A stretch of 64,000 nucleotides of DNA from Actinomycetota bacterium (GTDB lineage Bacteria > Actinomycetota > Thermoleophilia > Solirubrobacterales > Solirubrobacteraceae): assembly GCA_009699245.1 (NCBI GenBank), contig WLOQ01000003.1:1-64000 (forward strand). Direction: 5' to 3'. The notes beneath the pieces are model-generated. The model saw only the letters and a list, made by a program, of their open reading frames with translations. It was not told the origin of the DNA and did not search any database. The first letter of the stretch is position 1, and every line of letters starts with the position of its first letter. The position numbers and the translations under genes were made by a program. Shown here piece by piece: positions 39,956 to 47,764 of the stretch.

Positions 39956-41632
39956 ATGGCACAGCGCGTGAAGCCGGTCACAGGCCTCGACATCGACCCG
40001 CTTGGGATCACTGCAACGCAAGTGGCGGTGCGCGACGGGCTGCTCGTGCAGCGGGCCGCTCACCAGCCGCTCGCAGCCGGGATCGTGCGCGAGGGCGAGG
40101 TGGCCGACGTCCCGGCGCTCAGCGCGGCGCTGCGCGAGCTCTACGAGCAGGCCCCGCACCTCGATCGCCGCGTCCGCGTGGGCGTGTCGAACCAGAAGGT
40201 CGTGGTTCGCACGCTCGAGCTGCCGCCACTCGACGACCCGAAGGAGCTCGCGGCCGCGGTCGCGTTCCAGGCCCAGGACGTCATCCCGATGCCGCTCGAC
40301 CAGGCGGTCCTTGACTGGGCCGTCCTGGACGTCGTCGAGACCGAGCAGGGGCGTCGCCAGCGCGTGCTCCTCGCGGCCGCACGCCGCGACATGATCGACC
40401 CGGTCATCGCCGCGGTCGTCGGCGCAGGGCTGCGCCTCGAAGGCATCGATGTCGGCGCGTTCGGCCTGATCCGTGCGCTGCACCACGGTGCCGACCCTGA
40501 GCAGATCGTCCTCTACGCGGACGTTGCCGGGATCACCGATGTCGCGATCGCGCGTGGCGACCAGTGCCTCTTCGCGCGCGCATCGGGCCCCGGCATCGAC
40601 GGCGTCGCGTTCGACCTCGGACAGCGGTGCGGACTCACGCTCGAGCACGCGCGGGGCTGGCTCGTTCACGTCGGTCTCGAGCAGTCGCTTGATGCGATCG
40701 AGGGCGAGGCCGACATCGTCTCGACAGCGCGCCGGCTCCTTGAGGACGGCGTGCGCCGCGTGGCGGCCGATCTGCGGCAGTCCGTGGAGTTCCACCAGAT
40801 GCAGTCGGTGGGCGCATCGGTCGGGCAGATCGTCCTCGTCGGCCGCGCGGCCGGTGTCCCCGGGTTCGCCGCCGCGCTGGGCCTCGAAATGGGCCTTCCG
40901 ACCGCGGTCGCCGGCGTCGTCGGGGACCTCGGAGACGTTGCGTCGTATGACGCGGTGCTCGCCGCAGGCCTCGCCGCACCCGGCCTTCCCGGCGTCAGCC
41001 TCATCCCCGAAGACCGTCGGCGCACCGGCCTCGCCGGTCGCAGCGGCGGCGCCGCCTACGCGGTCGTCGGGGCTCTCGCGCTCGCCGTGCTGCTCGCGCT
41101 CGTCGCGGTGCTCGTCGGCAACGGCGTGACCTCGAAGGAGCAAACGCTCGCCGACGTGACCGCCCAGGCGACGCGGGCCGAGCGGCGTGCGCAGGCCCTG
41201 GCCCGATACAGCGACTTCTCCGCGGTGCGCGCCAACCGCGAGCAGACCGTCCGCGGCCTGGCGACGAGCCGCTTCGACTGGGCGCACGCGCTCGACGAGC
41301 TCACGCGCGCGCTGCCGCCCGACGTGCGCCTCACCGCGATCACGGGCTCGGTGTCGCCGGGGTCGATCTCGGGCTCGAATCCTCTGCGCATCGCGATCAA
41401 TGCCCCGGCCATTGAACTCTCGGGGTGCACCACGAGCCAGGCACGGGTCGCCGACGTCATGGCCTCGATGCGCCGGATGGATGGGGTGGTGCGCGTCGCG
41501 CTCGCCTCGTCCGACAAGACCGATGCCACCGACGGAGCCGTGACCGGGAACCCCTGCGCCACGGCCAACAGTCCGACCTTCGCCATGGTCGTCTTCTACG
41601 AGGCGCCGACCGCGACGGGAGGCGCCCAGTGA
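39956..41632 (+). CDS. pilM: PilM-PilN fusion, type IV pilus alignment complex
   Basis: A 558-residue protein that joins two normally separate pilus proteins. Residues 1-350 are the actin-like cytoplasmic PilM (GLDIDPLGITATQVAVRDG, then QDVIPMPLDQAVLDW, then VLVGRAAGVPGFAAAL). A linker with SLIPEDRR, the PilN-type start, leads to a membrane helix (about 364-386), a coiled coil, and the extracytoplasmic PilN domain (about 410-550). In most species PilM binds a short N-terminal peptide of PilN; here that contact is covalent. The ATG at 39956 matches the start of PilM homology, though ATGs 24 and 45 bases upstream are also in frame. Its stop overlaps pilO (GTGA). Confidence 0.9.
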   Translation: MAQRVKPVTGLDIDPLGITATQVAVRDGLLVQRAAHQPLAAGIVREGEVADVPALSAALRELYEQAPHLDRRVRVGVSNQKVVVRTLELPPLDDPKELAAAVAFQAQDVIPMPLDQAVLDWAVLDVVETEQGRRQRVLLAAARRDMIDPVIAAVVGAGLRLEGIDVGAFGLIRALHHGADPEQIVLYADVAGITDVAIARGDQCLFARASGPGIDGVAFDLGQRCGLTLEHARGWLVHVGLEQSLDAIEGEADIVSTARRLLEDGVRRVAADLRQSVEFHQMQSVGASVGQIVLVGRAAGVPGFAAALGLEMGLPTAVAGVVGDLGDVASYDAVLAAGLAAPGLPGVSLIPEDRRRTGLAGRSGGAAYAVVGALALAVLLALVAVLVGNGVTSKEQTLADVTAQATRAERRAQALARYSDFSAVRANREQTVRGLATSRFDWAHALDELTRALPPDVRLTAITGSVSPGSISGSNPLRIAINAPAIELSGCTTSQARVADVMASMRRMDGVVRVALASSDKTDATDGAVTGNPCATANSPTFAMVVFYEAPTATGGAQ

Positions 41633-42447
41633 CCGCACGCGACCGCAAGATGCTGGCGGGCGTCTGCCTCGCGCTCATCGTCCTCGGCTTCTGGATGCTC
41701 GTCATCAAGCCGAAGAACCGTGATGGCAAGGCGCTGGACGCGCAGATCGCGTTCCAGCAGCAGCGGCTGACGGATGCTCGCGCGCTGCAGGCGCGTGCCC
41801 GCACGGCGAAGGCCGGGTTCGAGGCCGACTACGCGGCTGTCGCCCGCCTCGGACAGGCCGTTCCGGCCGACGACGACGTCCCGTCGCTCGTCTACTAGCT
41901 CGATCGCGCATCCGGCGACGCCAGGATCGACTTCCGCTCGCTGAAGCTCACGGCGCAGGTGACCGCCGGCGCCCCAGCGGCCGCTCCCGCACCTGCGCCC
42001 ACCCCGACGCAGACGCAGACCCAGACCCAGACCCAGACGCAGACGCAGACCCAGACCGGCGCGGCGACGCCCGCCGCGCAGCCCGCGACGGCGGTCGCGG
42101 TCGCGACGCTGCCACCGGGCGCGGCCGTCGGTTCAGCCGGATTCCCGACGATGCCGTTCACCTTCACGTTCGAGGGCGGCTTTCTCGACTTCACGACCCT
42201 GCTCGGACGGATTCAGACCTTCACCACGGTGGCGGGCAAGCGGATCATCGTGCGCGGGCGACTGCTGTCTGTCGCCGGTTTCCAGATCTCGGCCGGACGC
42301 AAGGGCTTCCCGCAGGTCAAGGCGACCGTCACGACGACGGCGTTCCTGCTGCCTGCCGGTGAGGGCCTGACCGCCGGCGCGACGAGCAGCGGCCCGACGC
42401 AGGCCGCCGCGTCACCATCCTCATCGACCACGGGGGCAGCGCAATGA
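41629..42447 (+). pseudogene. pilO: pilO interrupted by an in-frame TAG
   Basis: PilO pairs with PilN around the pilus base. The N-terminal part has a membrane helix (about 8-24), a coiled coil, and ends at VPSLVY before TAG at 41896-41898 (codon 90). The same frame then continues LDRASGDARIDFRSLKL, eight Gln-Thr repeats, and the PilO ferredoxin-like domain (FTFTFEGGFLDFTTLLGRIQ) up to the TGA that overlaps the next gene. A CAG-to-TAG change would explain it, since Gln fits there. The other pilus genes are intact. TAG is used as an ordinary stop by many genes here, so recoding is unlikely. Sequencing error, recent mutation and suppression remain possible. Confidence 0.85.
42010..42057 (+). 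repeat. Eight tandem Gln-Thr codon pairs in pilO
   Basis: Eight copies of the 6-base unit CAGAC(C/G) encode (QT)8 in a flexible linker after the membrane-proximal part of PilO. Changes in copy number would keep the frame but change linker length. Confidence 0.9.
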
Positions 42448-43364
42448 CCCTGCTGCAGAACATCTGGACCGATCTCAAGGAGAAGCGCCTCGTTCCCGTC
42501 GTTGGCGCGCTCGTCGTCCTCCTGATCGCCGTACCCGTCGTCCTCGCGAAGAGCGGCGACTCGGCCGTCGGAACCCTCCCCGCCGTGGGCGCTGGCACGG
42601 CCGTCGGAACGTCGAAGGCGGCGACGCTCGTCGTCTCGGGCGATCCGTCGGTGCGCCTGCGCGCAGGCGCCGGTCGCGACCCCTTCGCCTCATCCGGCGC
42701 GCCGAAGCCGAAGACCACCGCTGGAACGACGGTCGCTGCGGCGCCCACGTCCGGCACGAAGACCACGACCACCGGGCCGAAGGACTCGGGCGGCAGCACG
42801 GGGGACACCAGCCCGCCGAAGCCCGCTGCGCCCGTCGCGACCGAGACCTTCCGCAAGGTCGACCTCCGCTTCGGCGCTGTAGGGGACACCAAGCGCATCC
42901 ACCGGGATGTCGCTCGCCTCACGATCTACCCGACGCCTGAGCACCCGGTCGCCGTCCTGCTCGGCATCCGCACTGGCAGTCGCAGCGCGATCTTCCGGCT
43001 GGAGGACGGCGTCGTCCACAGCGGCGAGGGCATCTGTCGCCAGAGCGCTGAGCGCTGCCGCACACTCGAACTGCGCACCGGGGACACCGCGTTTCTCGAG
43101 GCGACGCTCGAGGACGGCTCCAAGCGCTCCTACCAGCTCGACCTCCTCGGGCTCCCCTCAGCGGCGCTGACACCGGCCGAGCAGCAGGACGCCATCGCGC
43201 GCACCTCTGCGGCCGGCTCGACGTATCTGACGAAGGGTGATCGCGCCGGTGCCCGTCGCACCCAGTTCCTGCCGTGGATCTGGGACGCGGATACGGGCTA
43301 CCTGTCGCTGCTCGTCGACGACGCGGCCAAGGCCGCGCTGCCGGTCCCTGAGCCCGCCGGATAG
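42444..43364 (+). CDS. Membrane-anchored pilus-operon protein (PilP-position)
   Basis: A 306-residue protein encoded at the usual position of pilP, directly after pilO with an ATGA overlap. It has one membrane helix (about 15-34), a Thr/Gly/Pro-rich extracytoplasmic linker (about 65-140), and a C-terminal domain of about 150 residues with two cysteines close together (ICRQSAERC). No PilP lipoprotein box is present, and sequence similarity to PilP is not evident. With no secretin in a single-membrane cell, the PilP role of docking to PilQ would not apply, so a different extracytoplasmic role is likely. Confidence 0.65.
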   Translation: MTLLQNIWTDLKEKRLVPVVGALVVLLIAVPVVLAKSGDSAVGTLPAVGAGTAVGTSKAATLVVSGDPSVRLRAGAGRDPFASSGAPKPKTTAGTTVAAAPTSGTKTTTTGPKDSGGSTGDTSPPKPAAPVATETFRKVDLRFGAVGDTKRIHRDVARLTIYPTPEHPVAVLLGIRTGSRSAIFRLEDGVVHSGEGICRQSAERCRTLELRTGDTAFLEATLEDGSKRSYQLDLLGLPSAALTPAEQQDAIARTSAAGSTYLTKGDRAGARRTQFLPWIWDADTGYLSLLVDDAAKAALPVPEPAG

Positions 43365-43367
43365 TCT
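43362..43367 (+). promoter_or_regulatory. Putative -10 box (TAGTCT) of aroC
   Basis: TAGTCT ends 8 bases before the aroC ATG. Its first three bases are also the TAG stop codon of the upstream pilus gene. It would give a leaderless or nearly leaderless aroC message. Confidence 0.5.
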
Positions 43368-43375
43368 GAGCGCGC

Positions 43376-44545
43376 ATGTCACTGCGCCTGATCACCGCCG
43401 GCGAGTCCCACGGACCCGGCCTCACCTGCCTTGTCGAAGGGCTGCCGGCCGGCCTTGAGCTTCACCCCGAGGAGCTCGATCGCGATCTCGCACGCCGTCA
43501 GCTCGGGCACGGGCGCGGCGGGCGCATGAAGATTGAGACGGACCGCGCCTTCGTCACCGCGGGCGTGCGCCACGGCCACACGCTCGGCGGGCCGATCGCC
43601 CTCCAGATCGCCAACCGCGACTACTCCAACTGGGAGGAGCGCATGAACCCCTGGCCCGTCGAGGCCGAGGTTCCTGAGGTGCACCTTCCGCGTCCCGGCC
43701 ATGCGGACCTCGTCGGCGTCTGGAAGTACGGCCTCACCGACGTGCGCGACATCCTTGAGCGCGCGAGCGCCCGCGAGACCACCGCGCGCGTCGCCGGCGG
43801 CGCGGTGTGCCGCGGCTTCCTCGCGGCCCTCGGCGTCGAGATCCGCTCGCACGTCGTGCAGATCGGCACCGTTCACGCGCCGCAGCTCACGGCTCCGCTC
43901 ACCGTCTCGGACTTCGGCGGGGTCGACGATGACCCGGTCCGCTGCCTCGACGCGCAGGCCAGCCGCGCGATGGTCGACCACATCAACGTGCAGCGCAAGG
44001 CGAACGAGTCGATCGGCGGGGTCTTCGAGGTCGTCGCGTACGGCGTCGTTCCCGGGCTCGGCTCGCATGTCTCGTGGGAGACGCGCCTCGACGGCAAGAT
44101 CGCCTCCGCGATCTGCTCGATCCAGGCCGTGAAGGGCGCTGCGCTCGGCGACGGATGGGAGCTCGCCGCACGCCCCGGCTCGCAGGCCCACGACGAGATC
44201 TTCTACAGCGACGAGCGTGGGTACTACCGCGAGACCAACCGCTGCGGCGGCCTTGAGGGCGGGATGACCACCGGCGAGCCGCTGATCGTCCGGGGGGCGA
44301 TGAAGCCCCTCCCGACGCTCACAAAGCCCCTGCAGTCGGTCGACATCTCGACGCGCGAGCCCGCACAGGCGCTGCGCGAGCGCACCGACTCCTGCACCGT
44401 CCCGGCGGCCGGCGTGGTCGCCGAGGCGATGCTCGCCTTCGTGCTTGCCGACGCCTACCGCGAGAAGTTCGGTGGGGACCACATCGACGACGTCCGTGAC
44501 GCCGTCGCGCGCTACTGCGAGCGCATCGGGTGGCAGCCGCGCTGA
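43376..44545 (+). CDS. aroC: Chorismate synthase
   Basis: A 389-residue FMN-dependent enzyme that makes chorismate from EPSP. Family signatures are visible at the start (GESHGPGLTCLVEGLP), in GHGRGGRMKIETD, in the second signature around ERASARETTARVAGGAV, and in GLEGGMTTGEPL. The length is normal for the actinobacterial enzyme. It overlaps the aroK-aroB fusion by 16 bases. AroA (EPSP synthase) and DAHP synthase are not in the window. Confidence 0.97.
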   Translation: MSLRLITAGESHGPGLTCLVEGLPAGLELHPEELDRDLARRQLGHGRGGRMKIETDRAFVTAGVRHGHTLGGPIALQIANRDYSNWEERMNPWPVEAEVPEVHLPRPGHADLVGVWKYGLTDVRDILERASARETTARVAGGAVCRGFLAALGVEIRSHVVQIGTVHAPQLTAPLTVSDFGGVDDDPVRCLDAQASRAMVDHINVQRKANESIGGVFEVVAYGVVPGLGSHVSWETRLDGKIASAICSIQAVKGAALGDGWELAARPGSQAHDEIFYSDERGYYRETNRCGGLEGGMTTGEPLIVRGAMKPLPTLTKPLQSVDISTREPAQALRERTDSCTVPAAGVVAEAMLAFVLADAYREKFGGDHIDDVRDAVARYCERIGWQPR

Positions 44546-46065
44546 CTCGCAGTCTCGTCTTCACCGGCTTCATGGGAGCCGGCAAGACGACCTGCGCCCG
44601 CGAGACGGCCGGCCTCGCCGGTGTCGCCTTCCACGACGCTGACGCGGTCCTCGTCGAACGGCTCGGCGAGCCGATCAGCGCCTATTGGAACCGCGTGGGC
44701 GAGTCCGCCTTCCGCGTCGAGGAGGAGCAGACGGTCCTTGGGCTGCTCGCCGGTCCGCCTGCGGTGATCGCGCTCGGCGGCGGTGCCCTCCGCTCCGCGG
44801 TGGTCCGCAGTGCCCTGACGGATCACGCTGTCGTCTTCCTCGAAGTCGATCTGGAGACGGCATGGTCGCGCTGCGTCGCGAGCGACCGCCCGCTCGCGCA
44901 GGATCGCGGCGCCTTCGAAGCGCTCTTCGCGCAGCGGCTGCCGGTCTACCGTGCCACATGCGACGCCGCGCTCCCGCTCGGGGGGCTGCCGGTCGTGCGC
45001 CGTGCGCTCCCGTCGCTGCTCGCCCTCGCCCGCGGTGAGGCGCCCGGCCTGCGCATGCTGTGGGCCGCAAGCGCCTCCGGCGACTACCCAGTCTGGGTCG
45101 GTCCAGATGCGGCGCTGGTCGCGCCGTGGCCGCTGGCGGAGGGCTCGCGACGCTTCTGCGTCACCGACGACAACGTCGCCGATCTCCACGCCGGCCGCGT
45201 CCCGCAGCTCAGCGGCATGATCGAGATCCCCGCGGGGGAGGAGCACAAGACCCTCGCCACCGCGGAGCTCGTCTGGCGCGCGCTCGTCGCGCAGGGCGCG
45301 ACGCGTGCCGATCACCTCGTCGCGGCCGGGGGCGGGGTCGTCGGCGACCTCGCGGGCTTCTGCGCCGCGACCTTCCAGCGCGGCATCCCCGTCGTGCAGG
45401 TACCGACGACGCTCGTCGCACAGGTCGACTCGGCCTACGGCGGGAAGACCGGCGTCGACCTGCCGGAGGCAAAGAACTACGTCGGCGCCTACCACCAGCC
45501 GAGCGCGGTCCTCGTCGATCCTGCGGTGCTCGCGACACTGCCCCCCGAGGAGTTCGCGGCCGGGTACGCCGAGGTGCTGAAGACCGCGCTCATCGCGGGC
45601 GGTCCACTCTGGGACAGCGTCGGCTCCGGCGCCCCGGTCGACGCCGACGTGATCCTCGAGTGCGCGCGCACCAAGCTGCACGTCGTCTCCCAGGACGAGC
45701 GCGACGGCGGTCTGCGGCAGGTGCTCAACCTCGGACACACGATCGGTCACGCGCTCGAGACGGTGACGGGGTACGCGCGCCTGCGACACGGCGAGGCCGT
45801 TGGGCTCGGGCTGCTCGCGGCGCTGCGGCTCTCCGAGGCTCCCGCGCTGCGCGAGCAGGTCGGCGGCCTGCTCGAGGCTGCGGGCCTGCCCGTGCGCATC
45901 ACGGACGTCGACGTCGACGCGGTGATCGAGGCCACCGGGCGCGACAAGAAGCGCATCGGCGCGAACGTCCCCTTCGTCCTCTGCTCGACGCCGGGCGATC
46001 CCCGGCACGGGGCTCAGGTCGAGGCGTCCGCCGTGCGCTCTGCGGTTGCCGAGCTCGTCGCCTGA
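44530..46065 (+). CDS. aroKB: Shikimate kinase - 3-dehydroquinate synthase fusion
   Basis: A 511-residue bifunctional protein. Residues 1-165 are shikimate kinase (P-loop GFMGAGKTT, DADAVLVERLG, GGGALRS). Residues 175-511 are dehydroquinate synthase: NAD-binding AGGGVVGDLAGF, metal-binding Glu in GYAEVLK and His in NLGHTIGHALE and RHGEAVGLG, and substrate loop PTTLVAQVDSAYGGKTGV. The two steps are not consecutive in the pathway (steps 2 and 5), so fusion favours co-expression rather than channelling. A similar AroKB fusion is known from Thermotoga. The GTG start lies inside aroC. The 3' end overlaps the convergent membrane protein gene. Confidence 0.95.
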   Translation: MAAALTRSLVFTGFMGAGKTTCARETAGLAGVAFHDADAVLVERLGEPISAYWNRVGESAFRVEEEQTVLGLLAGPPAVIALGGGALRSAVVRSALTDHAVVFLEVDLETAWSRCVASDRPLAQDRGAFEALFAQRLPVYRATCDAALPLGGLPVVRRALPSLLALARGEAPGLRMLWAASASGDYPVWVGPDAALVAPWPLAEGSRRFCVTDDNVADLHAGRVPQLSGMIEIPAGEEHKTLATAELVWRALVAQGATRADHLVAAGGGVVGDLAGFCAATFQRGIPVVQVPTTLVAQVDSAYGGKTGVDLPEAKNYVGAYHQPSAVLVDPAVLATLPPEEFAAGYAEVLKTALIAGGPLWDSVGSGAPVDADVILECARTKLHVVSQDERDGGLRQVLNLGHTIGHALETVTGYARLRHGEAVGLGLLAALRLSEAPALREQVGGLLEAAGLPVRITDVDVDAVIEATGRDKKRIGANVPFVLCSTPGDPRHGAQVEASAVRSAVAELVA

Positions 46066-47291
46066 CGATCGCCCCAGCGACGCAGCCCGAAGGCCTCAAG
46101 GCCCAGGACGACCACCGCGGGCACCATCCAGATCAGGTAGGTCGCCGACTGCCAGTCGTCCGACAGATGATTCGGAGCGACGCGAAACGAGAGGTATCCG
46201 AGCCCGCTGACGAGGAGCGCCCGCCACGGCAGGCCCTCCTTCGTCAGGCCCTCCCAGATCGCGAGCGCAAGGACCGCCGGAATCGCGTAGTAGATGGTGT
46301 TCCACGGATCGAGGACGCTGCGCAGGAGCAGCAGGAAGGCCAGCAGGGCGAGCGCGTCGACGCGGCTCACGGCACGGGCTCGCAGACGCCACGCGAAGGC
46401 GAGGGTCGCCGGGATGCCGGTGGCGACGATCAACGGATGCGCCCAGTCCCGCAGCAGCTGCGGGCCACGGTCGCCGGTCGCGCCCGTGCGCGCGCTCGTG
46501 ACGTGCTCGTGGAGGAGCCAGAAGAGCTGGTGCGGATGAAAGATGTTGGGCGTCTTCGCTGCCGCCTCGGCCGTCGAGCGCGCTCCACCGGGGCGTTCGA
46601 GGAGGAAGGGGAGCTCCAGCACCACGCAGACCCCGAGCGCCCACACCAGGAGGCGTGCGCGTCCGTTGCGAGCCGCGCACAGCACGGGGCCGGCGGCGAG
46701 CAGCGCCCACGGCTTGAATGCGACGGCCGCTCCGAGCGCGAGCCCGGCCCATGTCACGCGGCCGTCGAGGGCCGCGAGCACGGCGATCGCGCAGAGCGCT
46801 CCGGTCATCGCCTCCTCCGGGTGTCCGAGCGCCCCGGCGCGCAGCAGCCACGGGGCGAGCAGGACCGCGATGACGACCGCGGCGCGGACGAGCGGCTCGC
46901 GCCCGAGCGCGCACAGGCGGGCGTCCACGACCCACGCGAGGAGCGCCACGACAAGTAGACACGCGAAGACGCCGGCGAGATAGACGCCAATCGTTCCCGC
47001 GCCGGCAGCGTTCGCCGTGAAGAGGAACGGCGCTCGCGGCAGCACCGACGGCCCGTAGATCGGTGCGCGAGCCAGGAACTCGCCGACGTCACCCTGCAGC
47101 AGCGCCTCCACCGCGGGCTGGAGCTCGACGGTGTAATCGCCGGTGGCGGTAGAGCTCCACGCGAGCAGCGCGGCGGCGGCCGCGAGCACGGCGAAGAGGA
47201 GCGCTCGCTGGTGTCGCCGCAACACGATCGCTGATCCTCGCAGCCGCGCAGGTCTCACGGGGCCGTCGTCGCGACGGCGGCCGCGCAACAT
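46014..47291 (-). CDS. Multi-pass membrane protein, GT-C glycosyltransferase-like
   Basis: A polytopic membrane protein of up to 425 residues with about ten hydrophobic helices, resembling GT-C-fold polyprenyl-phosphate-sugar glycosyltransferases (GT87/DUF2029 type). Supporting features are the early extracytoplasmic acidic segment (GDYTVELQPAVEAL), AVAFKPWALLAAGP, which is typical of this group, and LDPWNTIYYA. The exact donor and acceptor are unknown. The start is uncertain: the ATG at 47291 leaves 14 bases to the divergent aroQ, and a GTG at 47224 that begins the first membrane helix is an alternative. The 3' end overlaps aroKB by 52 bases, which is unusually long. Confidence 0.72.
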   Translation of the reverse strand: MLRGRRRDDGPVRPARLRGSAIVLRRHQRALLFAVLAAAAALLAWSSTATGDYTVELQPAVEALLQGDVGEFLARAPIYGPSVLPRAPFLFTANAAGAGTIGVYLAGVFACLLVVALLAWVVDARLCALGREPLVRAAVVIAVLLAPWLLRAGALGHPEEAMTGALCAIAVLAALDGRVTWAGLALGAAVAFKPWALLAAGPVLCAARNGRARLLVWALGVCVVLELPFLLERPGGARSTAEAAAKTPNIFHPHQLFWLLHEHVTSARTGATGDRGPQLLRDWAHPLIVATGIPATLAFAWRLRARAVSRVDALALLAFLLLLRSVLDPWNTIYYAIPAVLALAIWEGLTKEGLPWRALLVSGLGYLSFRVAPNHLSDDWQSATYLIWMVPAVVVLGLEAFGLRRWGDRQATSSATAERTADAST

Positions 47292-47305
47292 GCGAGACTG
47301 CGCGC

Positions 47306-47764
47306 GTGCTCGCGCACAACCGCATCGCCGTCCTGCACGGCGTCAACCTCGATCAGCTCGGCAATCGTGACCCGGAGCACTACGGGACGCTCACGCTCGC
47401 CCAGCTCGAACAGCGGATCGCCGTCTGGGCCGGCGAGCTCGGGCTCGAGACCCAGTTCTCCCAGACGAACTTCGAGGGCGAGTTCGTCGAGCAGCTCCAC
47501 CGGAGCCGTGAGCTCGCGGACGGCCTGATCCTCAACCCGGGGGCGTGGACGCACTACTCGTATGCGATCCGTGACGCGCTCGACGTGGCCGCCATGCCGG
47601 CGGTCGAGGTGCACCTGAGCGACATCGGTGCGCGTGAGGAGTTCCGCCGGGTGTCCGTGATCCGCGACCTGTGCATCGGCAGCATCGCCGGGCATGGAGC
47701 GGACGGCTACCAGGAGGCCCTGCGCCTGCTGCGCGAGCGCCTCGACGCGGCTGCGGCACAGTGA
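47306..47764 (+). CDS. aroQ: Type II 3-dehydroquinate dehydratase
   Basis: A 152-residue dodecameric-type dehydroquinase. The active-site Arg and Tyr lie in LGNRDPEHYGTLTL, the substrate-binding Asn in LILNPGAWTHYSYAIRDAL, and the catalytic His in VEVHLSDIGAREEF. Two normally conserved positions differ: GVNLDQLG instead of G-P-N-L-N-x-L-G, and HLSD instead of HLSN. The main catalytic residues remain, so activity is expected. The GTG start is preceded by GAGACT at 6 bases. Its stop overlaps pepP (GTGA). Confidence 0.92.
   Translation: MLAHNRIAVLHGVNLDQLGNRDPEHYGTLTLAQLEQRIAVWAGELGLETQFSQTNFEGEFVEQLHRSRELADGLILNPGAWTHYSYAIRDALDVAAMPAVEVHLSDIGAREEFRRVSVIRDLCIGSIAGHGADGYQEALRLLRERLDAAAAQ

Noticed and set aside
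42010-42057. Tandem repeat considered as a CRISPR or regulatory repeat array
   Set aside because: The unit is 6 bases, without spacers, and in frame as Gln-Thr pairs inside a protein linker.
41959-42447. Second half of pilO as an independent gene starting at the GTG 60 bases after the TAG
   Set aside because: There is no ribosome site, no membrane helix, and the part between the TAG and this GTG also matches PilO, so an interrupted single gene explains it better.
45060-46958. Long plus-strand open frame across aroKB and the convergent membrane protein
   Set aside because: It is an Arg/Gly/Ala-rich shadow of two well-supported genes in other frames, and has no start context or motif.
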